This document shows, in pieces, positions 1 through 14,776 of a DNA stretch of 64,000 nucleotides. The first letter of the stretch is position 1, and each line of letters opens with the position of its first letter. Location: NCBI GenBank assembly GCA_963383645.1, contig OY726564.1, positions 109,824,540 through 109,888,539 of the forward strand, given 5' to 3'. The position numbers and the translations under genes are program-made. The DNA comes from Muscardinus avellanarius (taxonomy: Eukaryota; Chordata; Mammalia; Rodentia; Gliridae). The notes under the pieces are model-generated. The model did no database searches. It worked only from the letters and a program-made list of their open reading frames with translations, and was not told the origin of the DNA.

Positions 1-1984
1 AAGGATCCAAGAAGCCTGCAGCAAAGAAATCCCATTCACTTTATTTAAACCAGCAATTCCCCAACCTATTTAACTAGAGAATCTTTTTTTATATACATAA
101 CATCTATTTCCATCTGGCAGATTATTAAAGAACACACTGGAAAATACCAATTTATGTGTTTTCCTGTGCATCCTCCAAATGCCAGCTGAGAACTCCATAC
201 TTCATGGGCCTTTTATTTGCAGGTTGTGTGGGAATAAACAAAGGCCAACCTAATAGAACAGGCAAAGACTATTTGTTCTGAACTGTCTAAACAGTTACCA
301 TCACTTGTGTTTTGGCTGAGACCCAAAGACAGGCAGAGGAGTGGGGGCTGAGTGAAGGTTTCGGTTTGATTGGAGGCTGTTGGCAGGAGGGGCTGTAGGT
401 GAGCTAATTGGAAGTGGGCATTCTATGCCCTTGATTAGGGTTTGTTATGGTTAGACCTATTAACTGAGAACAAACATTTGAGAAGCTATGGGTTATTTGC
501 AAAGTCCTGGATGTTTGGGTCCAGTTGCTACAGGAGCCATTGTTTGACTTCTTGGGTTGTTTACTGGACTTGTTCTCTGACTTGGTGTCCGTTTGACTTG
601 TAGGTTGTAAACTGGCTTCCAGGATGGGTTATCATAGAGAATGGGGTGGTTTCCTGAGTTGATGGCTGCAGATTGTGGGTCAGAGGTCTTGCTTTGGGGA
701 ATGTGTGGCTCTTGTCCATTTGTGTATTCAACCAGTAAGAAAAAGAAGAAAGTGCAGAGACCGACTAAGGAGGAAGAGGGTGCTACTGACCACAGTCACA
801 GACCTTTACTGGGCTGTAGTCCTTAACTCCATTTCATGCTTTAGAACTATGGACTCTGGGATTTCTTCAAGTTCACTCAGAAGGTACAGACTCTGGGCTT
901 TAGAACTTTGAGTCCAGATACACTCCTAACATTTTAAATAAAATAACAAAAGAAAACAAGTTTTCCTTCCTTCTTTTCTTCCTAGACTGCACAGTCTTTT
1001 TTTTTTTTATCAAGTATAGGTAGAAAAACAAATAAAATTCTTTCTCAAGAAAACACAGTCAGAGAGATTTTGTTTAGAAAAAAAAAAAAGCCAGTCGGCA
1101 GAAATGTGTCTCAAAATGATAATAAAATAAAAAAACTAAAGCTGACTGCAAGTCAAGGGCATGCTGAGAAAGAATCATATGAGTCAGCTAGAAAATATAT
1201 ACTTTACCCCTTCCTTTTTAACTAATGGAAATATTATCTGTAAGCAGGCACAGAAAGACATTTCCCCAGCATTAACTGTTATATAACTGTTTCCCTGAAC
1301 CTGGTGGAGTATAAGTGCATCCAGTAGAATTGTCCTTTAGCACTTAAGTGACCTAAGCAATGGGGTTTAGTTGTCTGGTTCATCCAGGGTAGGTGTGGGA
1401 CTCTGTCGTCCCTCCCTGACCCCTGTGCCTCTCCCTCCATTTTTTTCTTCCCTTTGTTGCTCTGGCCTGAAGACTAGGAAGGTATAATAAAAACATCAGT
1501 TAAGAGATGCCAAGTTTACACTGTTAGGAGTGATGAGAGAGGTGAAGAGGAGGAAGAGAAGGAAAAGGAGGAGGAGATCGTCATTGTGGGCCCTCACATA
1601 CACATGCTGTCATATCTTTTCTTCAAGGATAATTATGCCTTAGTTCCATGTTGTTCACACATCCTACCCACAAAGTAAATAGGATGAACACCATCATCCC
1701 TACTTTTGAGGTATACAAACAGAAACAAATCATACAGCTGGTGGGAACTGTTGGTTTGAATAGGAAGAAAGGGCTCAGCTCAGCTCAGCTCAAGCTTTCA
1801 TTTTATAGGTGAAATCTTGGGACCAAAATACACCCTAGCCAGAGTAAGGATGCTGGAGTTAGGAGAACGTTGTGGTAGAGTACATCTACTCACTGCGGCC
1901 ACAGGTAGCCTGAGAAGTCTGGCCTGCGGGTTTCTTGACCATTTCTTTTTCCACTCTGAAACAATTCAATTAAAGGGAGCTTTT

Positions 1985-2189
1985 AGCTGGGCGTGGTAGC
2001 ACACCCTTATAATCCCAGCCTTTGGGAGGCTGAGACAGGAGGATCTCACAGGTTCGAAGCCAGCCTCAGCTACTTAGTGAGGCTCTCAGCAACTTAGGGA
2101 AACCCTGTTTCCAAATAAAATTAAAAAAATAAATCTGGGAGTATAGCCCAGAGGTAGAAAAGCCTCTGGGTTCCACCCCTAGTACCACA
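1985..2189 (+). mobile_element. MEN-type (B1-dID) SINE
   Basis: The left B1 half begins GCTGGGCGTGGTAGCAC, with TAATCCCAGC and GTTCGAAGCC. The right ID-like half is TCTGGGAGTATAGCCCAGAG…CTAGTACCAC. The tail has become AAAT/GATA repeats (2190-2232). Confidence 0.9.
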
Positions 2190-2200
2190 AAAATAAATAA

Positions 2201-2232
<32 letters not shown>
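2190..2232. repeat. (AAAT)n(GATA)n microsatellite
   Basis: A tetranucleotide run grown from the SINE tail: three AAAT units followed by about eight TAGA units. Confidence 0.95.
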
Positions 2233-2234
<2 letters not shown>

Positions 2235-2261
2235 AAGCTTTTCCCAATAAGTTGAAAGTCT

Positions 2262-2475
2262 TGTTTGGGGGTAGGGGGACTGAGTCTGGGAGCATTCTAA
2301 CCTTGGAGCTATAGCCCCAGCTTGTTTTTTTTTTTTATTTTTTGCTTTGAAACAGGGTCTTGGTAGATTGCTGAGAGCCTCTCTAAGTTGCTAAGGCTGT
2401 CCTTGAATCTGTTATCTTCTTGTCTCAGGTTCCCAAGTACTGGGATTACAGGTGTGTGCCACCATACCCGGCATG
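2262..2475 (-). mobile_element. MEN-type SINE, minus strand
   Basis: Antisense copy. The ID-like part (…TATAGCCCCAGC) is followed by a T-run, then GAAACAGGGTCT and the B1 complement ending CTGGGATTACAGGTGTGTGC. It is moderately diverged. Confidence 0.85.
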
Positions 2476-3389
2476 GAAATCTTTATTTATTAGACTTGCT
2501 ATTTTTTTTATAAATAGGTTTTCAAAATGACAGCAAAGCGAATATGCTGACATAACCAGCGAGCACAGGTTAGATTGAGCGGTTCTGTATACCATACACA
2601 TCCGTGTGCTTTAATGAAGTATACCTTCAAGGTATATGACTGAAGTCATAGACGTGCAAAGTTAGAATTTCATTTGGGTACTTTTGAAGTTAACATAGAG
2701 GTGAAAAGCCAAAGAATGTAAGTAGTATGAAGGTCATCCCAAAGCTTAATGCCCTAATAGAAAAATATTTGAAAGAAGTAAAAAAGGACTAAAGTCTTTT
2801 CTGAGTTTTAGGTAACTTATCTTTGATTACCTCGGGTAAAATTTAAGCAATTGACTCACTAAACACTTTCTCTGACCTTTTTTCTTTTTGCCTTACCAAT
2901 AATTATTCCCATATGATTCACACAGAAATGGAAATTTGGTAATTACTCACCTAATTTCATCAAGGTTGACAAGTAGCTAATTAATCCTTCACTCATTTTA
3001 GATATTAAATTAGTTGATTTAGCTTAGAGGAAGCATGGGTCAAAATAGTAGAATAATTCATTATATATTATTTGCACTGCATTTGTATATACACACTCTC
3101 CATACATTATATATCTATAAAATTTTACTGTATATAATTGTGTGTATACACATATATACACTTAAATAAATCTGTATGTATGTATTCTTGTAATTTACAC
3201 ATCTACCAAACATTACCCATAGAAGTGAAGCTAAAATTGGTTTTCTAAGCATAGGAAGGTGATTTTTTTTATTTCCTGTGGCTTAATTACTTTGTTTCTG
3301 TAGCATGTTATATTTATAGTAATGGCTGGAATTCAAATAGGGTGGTACTTTTTCTCCAAGATCTCACATAAGAGTAGCCCATTAATAAC

Positions 3390-3560
3390 ATCTCTAAAGG
3401 CTCTAAGGAAGTGGTTATTGAGAGTGACCTTGCACAACTAATTTAGCTCCTCAGGCCCTCCGTTTTCCCATCAGTGAAAGGGACTCCAATAAGTACCTGT
3501 CACATTGCATGGAATAGAGGTGGCATAGATATTTCCCCATTCCCACCCATAATGAATTAG
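3390..3560 (+). repeat. MIR-like relic
   Basis: GAGTGACCTTGCACAACTAA, CCTCCGTTTTCCCATCAGTG and AAAGGGACTCCAATAAGTAC. Confidence 0.5.
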
Positions 3561-3784
3561 TCACCCTCACACTATTCCTTCTGGTAAAAAAAAGGAATAA
3601 GCTTTATCAGCCTCCAAGTAATTAAAACTTAAATGCCAAACACAAATCAGTTAAATGAGACAGAAAAATCAATGTTATCAGATACGTGAGCTGAGTCAAT
3701 TGCTACAGCTATTAAAGAGGGCTAAAAATCAGGACTGGGACAATAAGCCTAGAGTTTGATAGAAATGTATTATAAGGTGTTACA

Positions 3785-4005
3785 GTAGGGCAGGAAGAAC
3801 CCTGGTCCTGGGCTCAGCACATCTGGAACCCCATCTTGGATTATCTAGCATCTCAGTGACCTTATATAAACAGCCTTTCTAAAATAAAATGCACTAAAAT
3901 GCAAATAATAACCCGTACCTCAGAAGGATCAAAAGGCTTTAATGTATGCAAAGTGCTCAGCCAAACGTCTGGCACAGAGGGAAGGTTCAATAAATGCTAG
4001 CGGCT
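3785..4005 (+). repeat. MIR element
   Basis: GGAAGAACCCTGGTCCTGGG, GCATCTCAGTGACCTTATAT, and the tail AAGTGCTCAGCCAAACGTCTG…CAATAAATGCTAG. It lies 80 bp before exon A. Confidence 0.7.
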
Positions 4006-4080
4006 GTTACTATGATTCTAGAAATTCTCTTTATCGAAGACCATTTTATCATTTTCTCACAATTACAGTCCTGACCCTGA

Positions 4081-6584
<2,504 letters not shown>

Positions 6585-7746
6585 TAATACTCTGTGCTCA
6601 AGCATTGCCAAGGTTCAGTTGGTAAAATAATGAAGATGTTTGTGGGAATTTTAGATGCAGGATGGTGTCAAAATTATATGGTCACTGTAATAACTACCAT
6701 AGAGTACAGGCAGTGTTTTTATAGACACAGTACATTCATGATCAGTGAAAGCAGAGTATTAGTCTGCGATTATGGAGCAGAAGAGAAGGAGGAGAATGTT
6801 TCAGTCTCCCCCACTACCTCCTGCCTCCAGGAGCCCCAACACATTCTGGTAGCCCTGTACAGCAGCCCCTAGTAGACCTTTGATCACTCCATCCTGTCCT
6901 AGGTTTAGGCTCATGTGCCCTATTAATTTGTGCTGTGAGAAAATCACCAATCACCATTGGCCTACATGTTTATATAGCTCTGCACGCCAGGCTCACAAAT
7001 CAATCTTTGTCCACTCTTTTAATAATAAGTTGATAGCTTGGTATCCATCCTAGACAATATGCAAACATTTCAGGATGTCTACTTTAGTTATGCCTTACTG
7101 ATGAAAACCAAGAAATGGATGTCCACCATCCATGTGTACTGCCTTTCCTGAACATTACCTGTAAGGTATAGGATTTATCTCTTTTGATGTTTGGTCTGGT
7201 TTATACATTTAAGTACTTTTCTCCTCCCGTGCACTAATTTGTTTTTATTCAAAAACCCAATATGAGGCTATGGTATTAACTAAGAATGGTAAGTTCATAA
7301 AACAAAAGAAGAAGTTATTCTACTGTCTGTACTCTGAGATGACTGGTACAGGATGGGACTTTCTCCTATGGTGACTGTTGTGCTGACAGGATTTTACCTC
7401 CCGTGACCCGAGTCCTTTGATTATATGTTCTTGTCAGCTCTCACTTTAAAATCCATCTACTGAAAAGGATTTTTCTCTTGTTTACTTCCGTACTTATGAC
7501 CAGTTACCTAAAATTGCTTATAGATTGAATGGGAATGACGTTTATCATGGTGAAATAAAATGGAAAGAAAACAGGAATTAAGGATTGGAAATCCAGAATT
7601 GGCTGAGTGATTTTACTTTAGTCATTTAATTACCTAGACCTCCTGTCGTGCCCTCTGCTCCCAGATCTGATAGCTTACAAAGCTTTATTAATATGCCTTT
7701 ATGTGAGAAACATTCTCAGGTTAGACACGTGGGTAGAGTCTCCTCA

Positions 7747-8345
7747 TGTATGGTAGTCTGCTTTCTGTCACTACAACAAGATACTCGTCAGATAGTCCAC
7801 TTTAAAAGTGGAAAGGAGCCGGGCATGGTGGTGCACACTTGTAATCCCAGTGTTCAGGAGACTGAGATGGGAGGATAGTGGTTCACAAACAGCCTTAGCT
7901 ACTTATTGAAGCCCTTTGCAACTCAGTGAGACCCTGTTTCAAAGTGTAGAATAAAAAATAGGGCTGAGGGTGTGTTGGAGGTAGAGTGTCCCTGGGTTCC
8001 ATCTGTAGTACCACAAAGAGAGTGGAAAGGAGTATTTTGGCTCATGATTTTGGATGTCCGTCCATAGTTGATTGGCATGGTGCTTTGGGGACTGTGTTGA
8101 GGTCACATATCACGGTAGGAGTATGTTGTAGAGCAAAGCTGCTCATTTCATGGTGGTTGAGAAGAAAAAAGAAAGACAGGAAGGGGCTGGGGTCCCAGTA
8201 TCCCCTTCAAGGGCATATCCTCTTGACTGGAAAAATGTCCCACAAGGCTCCACCTCTGCAAGTCTCCACCACCTCCTAGAAGCATCATAGCTGGGAACCA
8301 GTCCTTGAACACATGGGCTCTTAAAAGGCACTTCAAACCATTGCA
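7747..8345 (-). mobile_element. MaLR (MST-like) solo LTR, minus strand, split by a SINE
   Basis: The complement of an MST-type ERVL-MaLR LTR: …CTTTCTGTCACTACAACAAG, GGTCCCAGTATCCCC, CTCCACCACCTCC and a CACTTCAAACCATTGCA end. It is interrupted at 7819-8032 by a MEN SINE plus its duplicated target. Confidence 0.75.
7819..8020 (+). mobile_element. MEN-type SINE with 12-bp target duplication
   Basis: It begins CCGGGCATGGTGGTGCAC and ends in an ID-like part (CCTGGGTTCC…AGTACCAC). The perfect duplication AGTGGAAAGGAG lies at 7807-7818 and 8021-8032, inside a MaLR LTR. Confidence 0.93.
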
Positions 8346-8373
8346 TCTTCTTTATACAAAAATCTCAAAGCTC

Positions 8374-8640
8374 GCCAGGCGTGGTGGTGCATGCTTATAA
8401 TCCCCGAGCTTGGGAGGTGGAGACAGGAGGATCGCGCAGGTTCAAGGCCAGCCTCGCTGGCTTAAGAGACCCTGTTTAAAAAAAATTATATATATATATT
8501 ATATAATATATATATTATATAATATACATATATTATATAATATATATTATATATAATATAATATAATATATATATATATATTAGGTCTTGGAGTGTATCC
8601 CCGGAGGTAGAAGGGCTTCCAGGAACCCTAGTACCACCAA
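8374..8640 (+). mobile_element. MEN-type SINE with an AT expansion in its linker
   Basis: The B1 half (CCAGGCGTGGTGGTGCATGC) is separated from the ID-like half (AGGTCTTGGAGTGTATCCCC) by an AT-only tract (8486-8582). The target duplication TCAAAGCTC is at 8365-8373 and 8651-8659. The right half has the CTTCCAGGAACCC variant. Confidence 0.93.
8486..8582. repeat. AT-only palindromic tract
   Basis: About 97 bp made only of A and T, dominated by ATATAT and TATTATATAATA blocks. It is largely self-complementary and sits at the A-rich linker of a SINE. Confidence 0.95.
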
Positions 8641-9015
8641 AAAAAAAATTTCAAAGCTCTCTGGAGTAGATTCCACACTTGGTTCAATGTTAAATTCCCA
8701 GAGCTTAATACAGTGCCAAGCACATGCTAAGAGCTCAGCAGGTGTCCGTGCTGTTGTTGCTGCTGCTGTTGGTAGTGCTGGTGGTGGAGGCAACTTCCCT
8801 GTGGGTTTTGTCGGAAACATATAACGGGTTTTAGTCATCGCTAGCTGATGAGGACTCGGAGATGGGTGTTTGGGGCCGGGTCTTCAGCAGGCTCCTTCAG
8901 TTTGTCAGAACACTGCTGTGTGGTTTCATTTAGTATCACCTGTCTCTAGATAAGTCTCATGGAAATCTGTGCAAAATACTCTCCCATTTCTACTTGTCTA
9001 AGATTAGCCTTAATT

Positions 9016-9085
9016 TTATTTTTATCTTTTTCCTTCCTTCCTGTCTTTCTTTCCTGTCTTTCTTTCCTTTTTTTCCTTCTTTCTC

Positions 9086-9168
<83 letters not shown>
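9016..9168. repeat. (CTTT)n pyrimidine tract
   Basis: A degenerate CTTC/TTTC start becomes pure CTTT repeats from about 9080. It abuts a minus-strand SINE and derives from its A-rich tail. Long poly-Phe/Ser or poly-Lys/Glu frames here are artefacts. Confidence 0.95.
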
Positions 9169-9338
9169 GTTTTGTGGTACTAGAGATTGAACTCAGGGGT
9201 TTTCTACCTCTGAGATACACCCCAGCCCTATTGAAACAGGGTCTCAATAAGTTGTGGAGTCTGGTCTCAAACCTGAATTCCTCCTGTCTCAGCCTCCTAA
9301 GCACTGGGATGACAAGTGTGCACCACCACGACCAGCTT
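9169..9338 (-). mobile_element. MEN-type SINE, minus strand
   Basis: TGTGGTACTAGAGATTGAAC (ID-like end), GAAACAGGGTCTCAATAAG, and the B1 complement ending AAGTGTGCACCACCACGACC. Confidence 0.88.
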
Positions 9339-9539
9339 AGAGGAGAATATTTTTAATGTATTTTTCATGAAAAGGTGAAAAAAACATTTAAAGTGATAGA
9401 TATGCTGATTACCCTGATTTGACTATTACCTAACATGTAGATGAATCAACACACCACACTGTGCCTTCTAAATATGTATAGTTATTACATGTCAAATTAT
9501 GTGTCAATAAAAACCCATTGAAATAGCTTCTTCGTGTAT

Positions 9540-9690
9540 CTCCTTTGCTTCTGTTTCCTGCCTCCGTACTCAGTTCAACAGCTCGCCATCTGTTCCCTTT
9601 TTAAAATGCGATGGAATGGCATCCCTCCTCGGCTTGAAGCCCTTCATTGACTCCTTCCTGCCTTCTCAGAATGAGCATCACGATGTCTCT
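9540..9690 (+). repeat. LINE-2-like relic
   Basis: CTTGAAGCCCTTCATTGACTC followed by CCTTCCTGCCTTCTCAGAATG resembles the LINE-2 3' region (…AACCCTTCAGTGGCTTCCCATT). Old and diverged. Confidence 0.45.
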
Positions 9691-9694
9691 CCCT

Positions 9695-10035
9695 GCACAC
9701 GTGTCCTGTGGCTGCAGAGGACTACCAACCAGCTCAGTGGCTTAAAGCAAGATGAATGCCTCCCCTCGCAGTTCTGGAGGCCAGGCATGCAAATCCTGGC
9801 ATGCAAATCCTGGAGGGCGAATTCCTCCTGGAAGATCTAGAGAGGACTTCCCAGCTTCTCCTGTTTTGGCAGAGGGTGCTGAGGGTTTTCAAGCGTCTGA
9901 GCCTTGGAGCACGTGACTCTCATTCCGGCTAACTCTGTCCTCCTCTCTGCCTCTTGCCCTGCCATCTCTTCCCTCTTCACCAAAACCTAGCTTCGTGTCA
10001 CGGCAGCCTCGAAGCCTCTCTTGATACTCCAGGCT
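9695..10035 (-). mobile_element. MLT1-like MaLR LTR relic, minus strand
   Basis: CAGTGGCTTAAAGCAAGATG, CGCAGTTCTGGAGGCCAGGC and later CTCTCATTCCGGC match the complement of an MLT1-type LTR (GTGGCTTAAAACAAC…TCACAGTTCTGGAGGCC). It contains the twin ATGCAAAT motifs. Confidence 0.6.
9784..9811 (+). repeat. 14-bp tandem duplication with two ATGCAAAT octamers
   Basis: GGCATGCAAATCCT is repeated twice in a row, putting perfect octamer (POU-factor type) motifs at 9787-9794 and 9801-9808. Confidence 0.9.
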
Positions 10036-12254
10036 GAGCTCTCCCCTGCCTACTTTATGCTCTGTGGCTCTTTATGCATATTTTTTTCCCTGCAACTTTC
10101 TTGATGTTTCCCGGTGGTGTCATTTCCCTGTAGGACCGTCTTCCATAATACTAGCCTTGACAACACGAGCTGTATTTCTCTTCTCTTCTTTTTAATTTCA
10201 AAATTATGTTTGTTTAAAATATTAAAAATGCATAAAACAGTATTAAAGGAAAAGTAAATCTTCCCGTTCTTACTGCTCAGTCATGTAGCTCCACTCCCCA
10301 GAGGAAACCAGACCGCCATTACTAGCAGCTTATTGTCTATCCGTCTGGGATATCCTATTTCTAGCCATTTGGAAATGAACAAACAAGTAGTAGAAGAAAG
10401 AGATGAGGGTTCAGTCTTTTAGACAGTTCCATGTGTATATTTAGGTATATGTATATGATCTTCTAACCTCTTTTTCTTTCTCTCTCTGTATCTATACACT
10501 CACACACACAAAATCATAACATATACATAAAGGAACATTTATACAGAGTACATAAATAAATTTATATAGAAGAGCAAATTATCTTTGTCCTCTAAGATTA
10601 GAGATAGGAATGCAAGAGCTCTATTTGCTCATTTATTTATGCATTTATGTATGTATTTCTGTACTGAAAACTTTCATATTGCATCTCCCGCAACCAAGCA
10701 TTTGCCACTCATAATAAAATTCTTTAAAAGATTGGAAAAATATTTTCCAAAATCATGATGTTATTTTAAGGAAGGTTTTACAAAGTCAGGCTGAAAAGGC
10801 AGAGCATACAGCTATATCTATAAGCAAATCGAACTTTGCACAGAAGTCTGGGAGCAAGTAGAGAACAACAGCCCCACATCTTACCCATCTTTGAGTCTTC
10901 ACCCCTGACACAATGCCTGGCATGTAATTAGTGCCCACGGTTTGTTGCAGGAATACATCCTTTATCTTTTCTTACTTCAGAGGAGACCAGTAGAAAGCTA
11001 TAGATCGGTAGATCTCAGAGAAGCGATGAAGGAAAGGAGCCCTCTTCAAATTAGACTTGCAAGGGTTTAGTTTTAATCCCCCACCTGGTGCCCTAAGCAC
11101 AATGCATTTTCTTTCTTTCTTTTATTTTCTTATACTCCATTCAGGAGTGGATTTCCTTGAGTTTTTCTTTCCTTCTTTTTCCAATATCACTTTTATTGTT
11201 ACTTTAGCTCAGACCTTTGCCATCATCTTTTGGTGCATATCGCTGGGTCATCTGGGTGGACAGAATGCAATAAGCAAGGTTTTGCTTTCTGCTGCAACTT
11301 CTCTAGTTGACATAATCCACATTTTTTTCCCTCTCTCTCTCCAGTTGCCTCCTTCCCACAGGGATAGCTGAGAAGAATGACTTCCCTTTCCTCCAATACA
11401 CAAGCTTAGCATCCTTCCCCCAAGTGGACTTCTAGTTCTAAGCAGTTATCAGTCAGATTAGAATCTAAGAAGGGAGTAAACTTATGAGGAATTGAATTTC
11501 CACCATCTCGGATCCCATGCTTTTCATGCTGTGGCGCTGTTATTGTGTGAATACAGCCTAGGACAAACCCAATTAATCTCTTGTCCGGGACTTCTACTAT
11601 ACTTCAGACAAAAACAGAACTGGAATCAGCAGTGAGCCTACTGTTTTTAGTCTGAGCACTGGTCAGCCAAGACTTTGTCCTGTGTATTTCAGAAAGGTGA
11701 AGTTATTAGGCAAACTTCCAAATTGTGGCACATGGTTTAAAAACATGATCAAGTTAAAGACACAAAGTTAAGGAAATCCAAAAATGAGTGATAACTTAAA
11801 TTTCTCTAATGCTTTATGTTTTACAATTTGGGGTTGTAAATCAGCTCCTGAGGGTCTTTCTATAGTTACTTATAACAGCAAAGTTAGCCTTCAAGTGGAA
11901 AAGCTCTTATTATGGCATATAGCTGTTTTCTGTAGAGTATTAATTTATTCATTTCACAAATATTTGCTGAGGGCTCACTGCCTACCAAGTCCTGCGGTGA
12001 AAAGAGAAGGAATCTGAAGAAATTGGCTGATCTGTGGTGTACATGGGTGTATAACCCTGAGAAAGGTGTCCCAAAGCTAAGCTTGGTGTTGCCATGGACA
12101 GATCCATTGCAGGAAGCTGTTGGATTTCCTAAACATATATGTGAAGATTTAGGTTGAGTCTTTAAGTCCCTGCTCTCAGATGCAGTGAGTCCAGAGTAAA
12201 CTGGATCTGTAGGTTGAGGGAGGAAGTTAATAAGGATAATAGCATCAAACAACT

Positions 12255-12256
<2 letters not shown>

Positions 12257-12304
<48 letters not shown>
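12257..12304. repeat. (GT)n microsatellite
   Basis: About 24 uninterrupted GT units directly abutting a minus-strand SINE. Confidence 0.98.
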
Positions 12305-12307
<3 letters not shown>

Positions 12308-12513
12308 ACTGGGGATGGAACCCAGGGGTCTTCTACCCCTGGGCTACACTCCCAGACCCATTTTATATTTTGTTTGGAAATAGGTTCTCACTAGGTTGCT
12401 GAGAGCCTCACTAAGTAGTGAGGCTGGCTTCAAACCTTCATGATTCTCCTGTCTCAGCCTCCCAAGTACTAGGATTGCAAGCACTTACAAGCACTTGCCA
12501 CCACATCCAGCTC
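12305..12513 (-). mobile_element. MEN-type SINE, minus strand
   Basis: TACTGGGGATGGAACCCAGG, a T-rich linker, AGGTTCTCACTAGG and the B1 complement (CTCAGCCTCCCAAGTACTAG). It has a small internal duplication of AAGCACTT. Confidence 0.9.
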
Positions 12514-12519
12514 AGCTAC

Positions 12520-12750
12520 CGCTTTTTGAGTGCTGACATGAAGCCAAATAACATGCTAAGCATATTATATAACGTTTCTCATTTAATCTTCTAATATACT
12601 TATCACTTACATCTTATCCTCCCCATTTAAAGATAAGGAAATCAAGTCTCAGAGTTTTAGCAATTTGCATGTGTCCAGAAAAAAACTAGTGAGTAGCAGA
12701 GTCAGAATTAGAAATGCCTTTACCTACTGATTTATACTGAGGATGGCTTC
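12520..12750 (-). repeat. MIR/L2-like relic
   Basis: TTGAGTGCTGACATGAAGCC, CCTCCCCATTTAAAGATAAGG and CAGAGTCAGAATTAGAAATG follow the order of an antisense MIR. Diverged. Confidence 0.5.
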
Positions 12751-13091
12751 ATGCCATATTGCCTGACAAGTACATATAAAGATCTCAAGGTGAAATCAAG
12801 CTGTACTTGAAGCCAAGGCACTGGTCTATGATGAACCTCCTGGGGGCCTAGAATCAGCCCTAGTTATACTTCGTGGTAGATCCACTGCCATTCATCTTGA
12901 ATTTTCTAGATTTTTTTTTTTTGTGGGATTTTCTTTTCATGACACCATTGTTAGAGTAGGTTTTGTTTTTCCATCCAGGAGTATTTCTCAAAATTTAATT
13001 GTACATATATCATATAGGATCTACTGAAATGGAGACTTTTAGTCAGTAAGTCTAGGTGGGACCTGAGATTCTATATCCCTAGTATGCACCC

Positions 13092-13527
13092 TTTATTAGT
13101 CAGCTTTCCATACCTTTGACAAACTACCTATGATAAGAAAAACAATTGAAGAAGAAGAAAGGTTCGTTTTGGCCTATACTTCTGAGGTTTAGTCCATGGC
13201 CATTTTGCTGCATTTTTTTCTGGGCCTGTGAATGTCATTGTGGTGGGAGAGTGAGGAGGAGGAGGCTGGTCATCTCATGACAGCCTGGAAGCAGAAAGAG
13301 AAGAGGCTGGGGACAAAATAAACTCAAGGGCACACCCCCAGTGACCTACTTTCTCCAACTAGACCCCACTTTCTAAAGTTGCCATCGCCCATCAATAGAT
13401 TAACCCTTGATGAGATTAGAACCGTCATGATCCAATCACCTCCCAAAGGTACCACCTTCTGCAGGAGGAAACAAGCCTTCAATATGTGAGCTTCTTCAGA
13501 GGGACATCTCAAATCCAAACCGTAACA
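13092..13527 (-). mobile_element. MaLR (MST-like) solo LTR, minus strand
   Basis: It starts TTATTAGTCAGCTTTCC and contains CATGATCCAATCACCTCCC and AAAGGTACCACCTTCTGC. It ends CAAATCCAAACCGTAACA, the complement of an MST-type LTR. Confidence 0.75.
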
Positions 13528-14239
13528 CTTCCAGATGATTTCAAAGCTGATAGTTCCAGGACTGCATTCCATATATCTTCCCAAAGGTTGACAGGCAGGG
13601 TGTTCCCTCATCATCCCTATTCATTTTGTACAGTGTATGAACTTCAACACTGGGGTGTGGCATGGTGGCTTCCAGCGTCACATCATGGTATTATGGCCAC
13701 AAAGGAGTGTCACACGCTGGAGGACAATCACGAGAAGTATTTACTTTGAGTCAAGACTTTACCCGATTAAGCCATTGATCATTAGGCCCGTATGCAGAAT
13801 CGACTGTCTTAAGCCCTCCAGCACTGGGAGGAATTGGAAATATGCCAAGCATAAGGATTAAAGATGATAAGCTTTTTTTTTTTAATCTTTGTTCTCTAGG
13901 CAACTGTCCTCATCTTATTATCTCAAACAAATTTTATCTCAGTTGTTTGAAACTGTATTCAAAAGAGACCCCAAATTGTTATCAAGTTTTATAGTTTAAT
14001 CTGAATAGTATTTTGGTTGATGGGACAATCCTAGTGGTGATGTTAAAATTCCTTTTGTATAATTATGGACCTGACAATGATGACATATTGCCTATATCTT
14101 ACAACTTTGTAGTTAATTATGCCATAATCTGGTTTATTCTCAGATACTCCAAATATGTAAACTTGGCTTGCACAGCTTGATTGCTTCCTAGAATGGCTTA
14201 TCCATTTACTTATCCAGTACCTTCTGTATGTAGACATTG

Positions 14240-14560
14240 GCCTAGGCATATGATAGTGAATGATACAGAAAATTGGTCAGCTTTTATGGAGTTTATATTC
14301 TAGTAAACAGAGATAGAAAATGGCAGTAACAAATAAATGAAGGGAATGATTTCAGATAGCGATACATGCTAGGAAGAAATTAAGGCCAGTGGATGTGCTA
14401 GAGGCTGACAGAGGGATGGGGACGGATTAGAATGGCTGGGACTCGGAAGGCCTCTGTGATAGTGATGAGGGGAAATTCTGAACTGAGACATAAAAGAAAA
14501 GGAGAAGCTGGACATGAAAAAATGCAGAGGCAGAACAATCCAGGCAGATCTGATAGCAAA
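14240..14560 (-). repeat. LINE-2 relic, minus strand
   Basis: TTATGGAGTTTATATTCTAG, AACAAATAAATGAAGGG, CGGAAGGCCTCTGTGATAG and TTCTGAACTGAGACATAAAAG are the classic antisense LINE-2 order. Confidence 0.7.
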
Positions 14561-14776
14561 CAGAAAGCCCTTACAAATTTTTAATTTCTCATAACTCTTA
14601 TAAGAATCTAGTATATGTAGGAGGTAACTGCTAAACATCAGACATATAACCAACATAACTGTGAAAAGGAGAGAGATGTAGGGTCTCAGATGGGATATGA
14701 AAAGATGAAACTCTCTTTATGGTAATACTTACCCTGTTTACCCCAAACTGGGGCAATTTGGTTTAGGCCATCTTCT

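Noticed and set aside
9016..9168. CRISPR-like or satellite array
   Set aside because: Simple tetranucleotide repeat without spacers; mammalian context.
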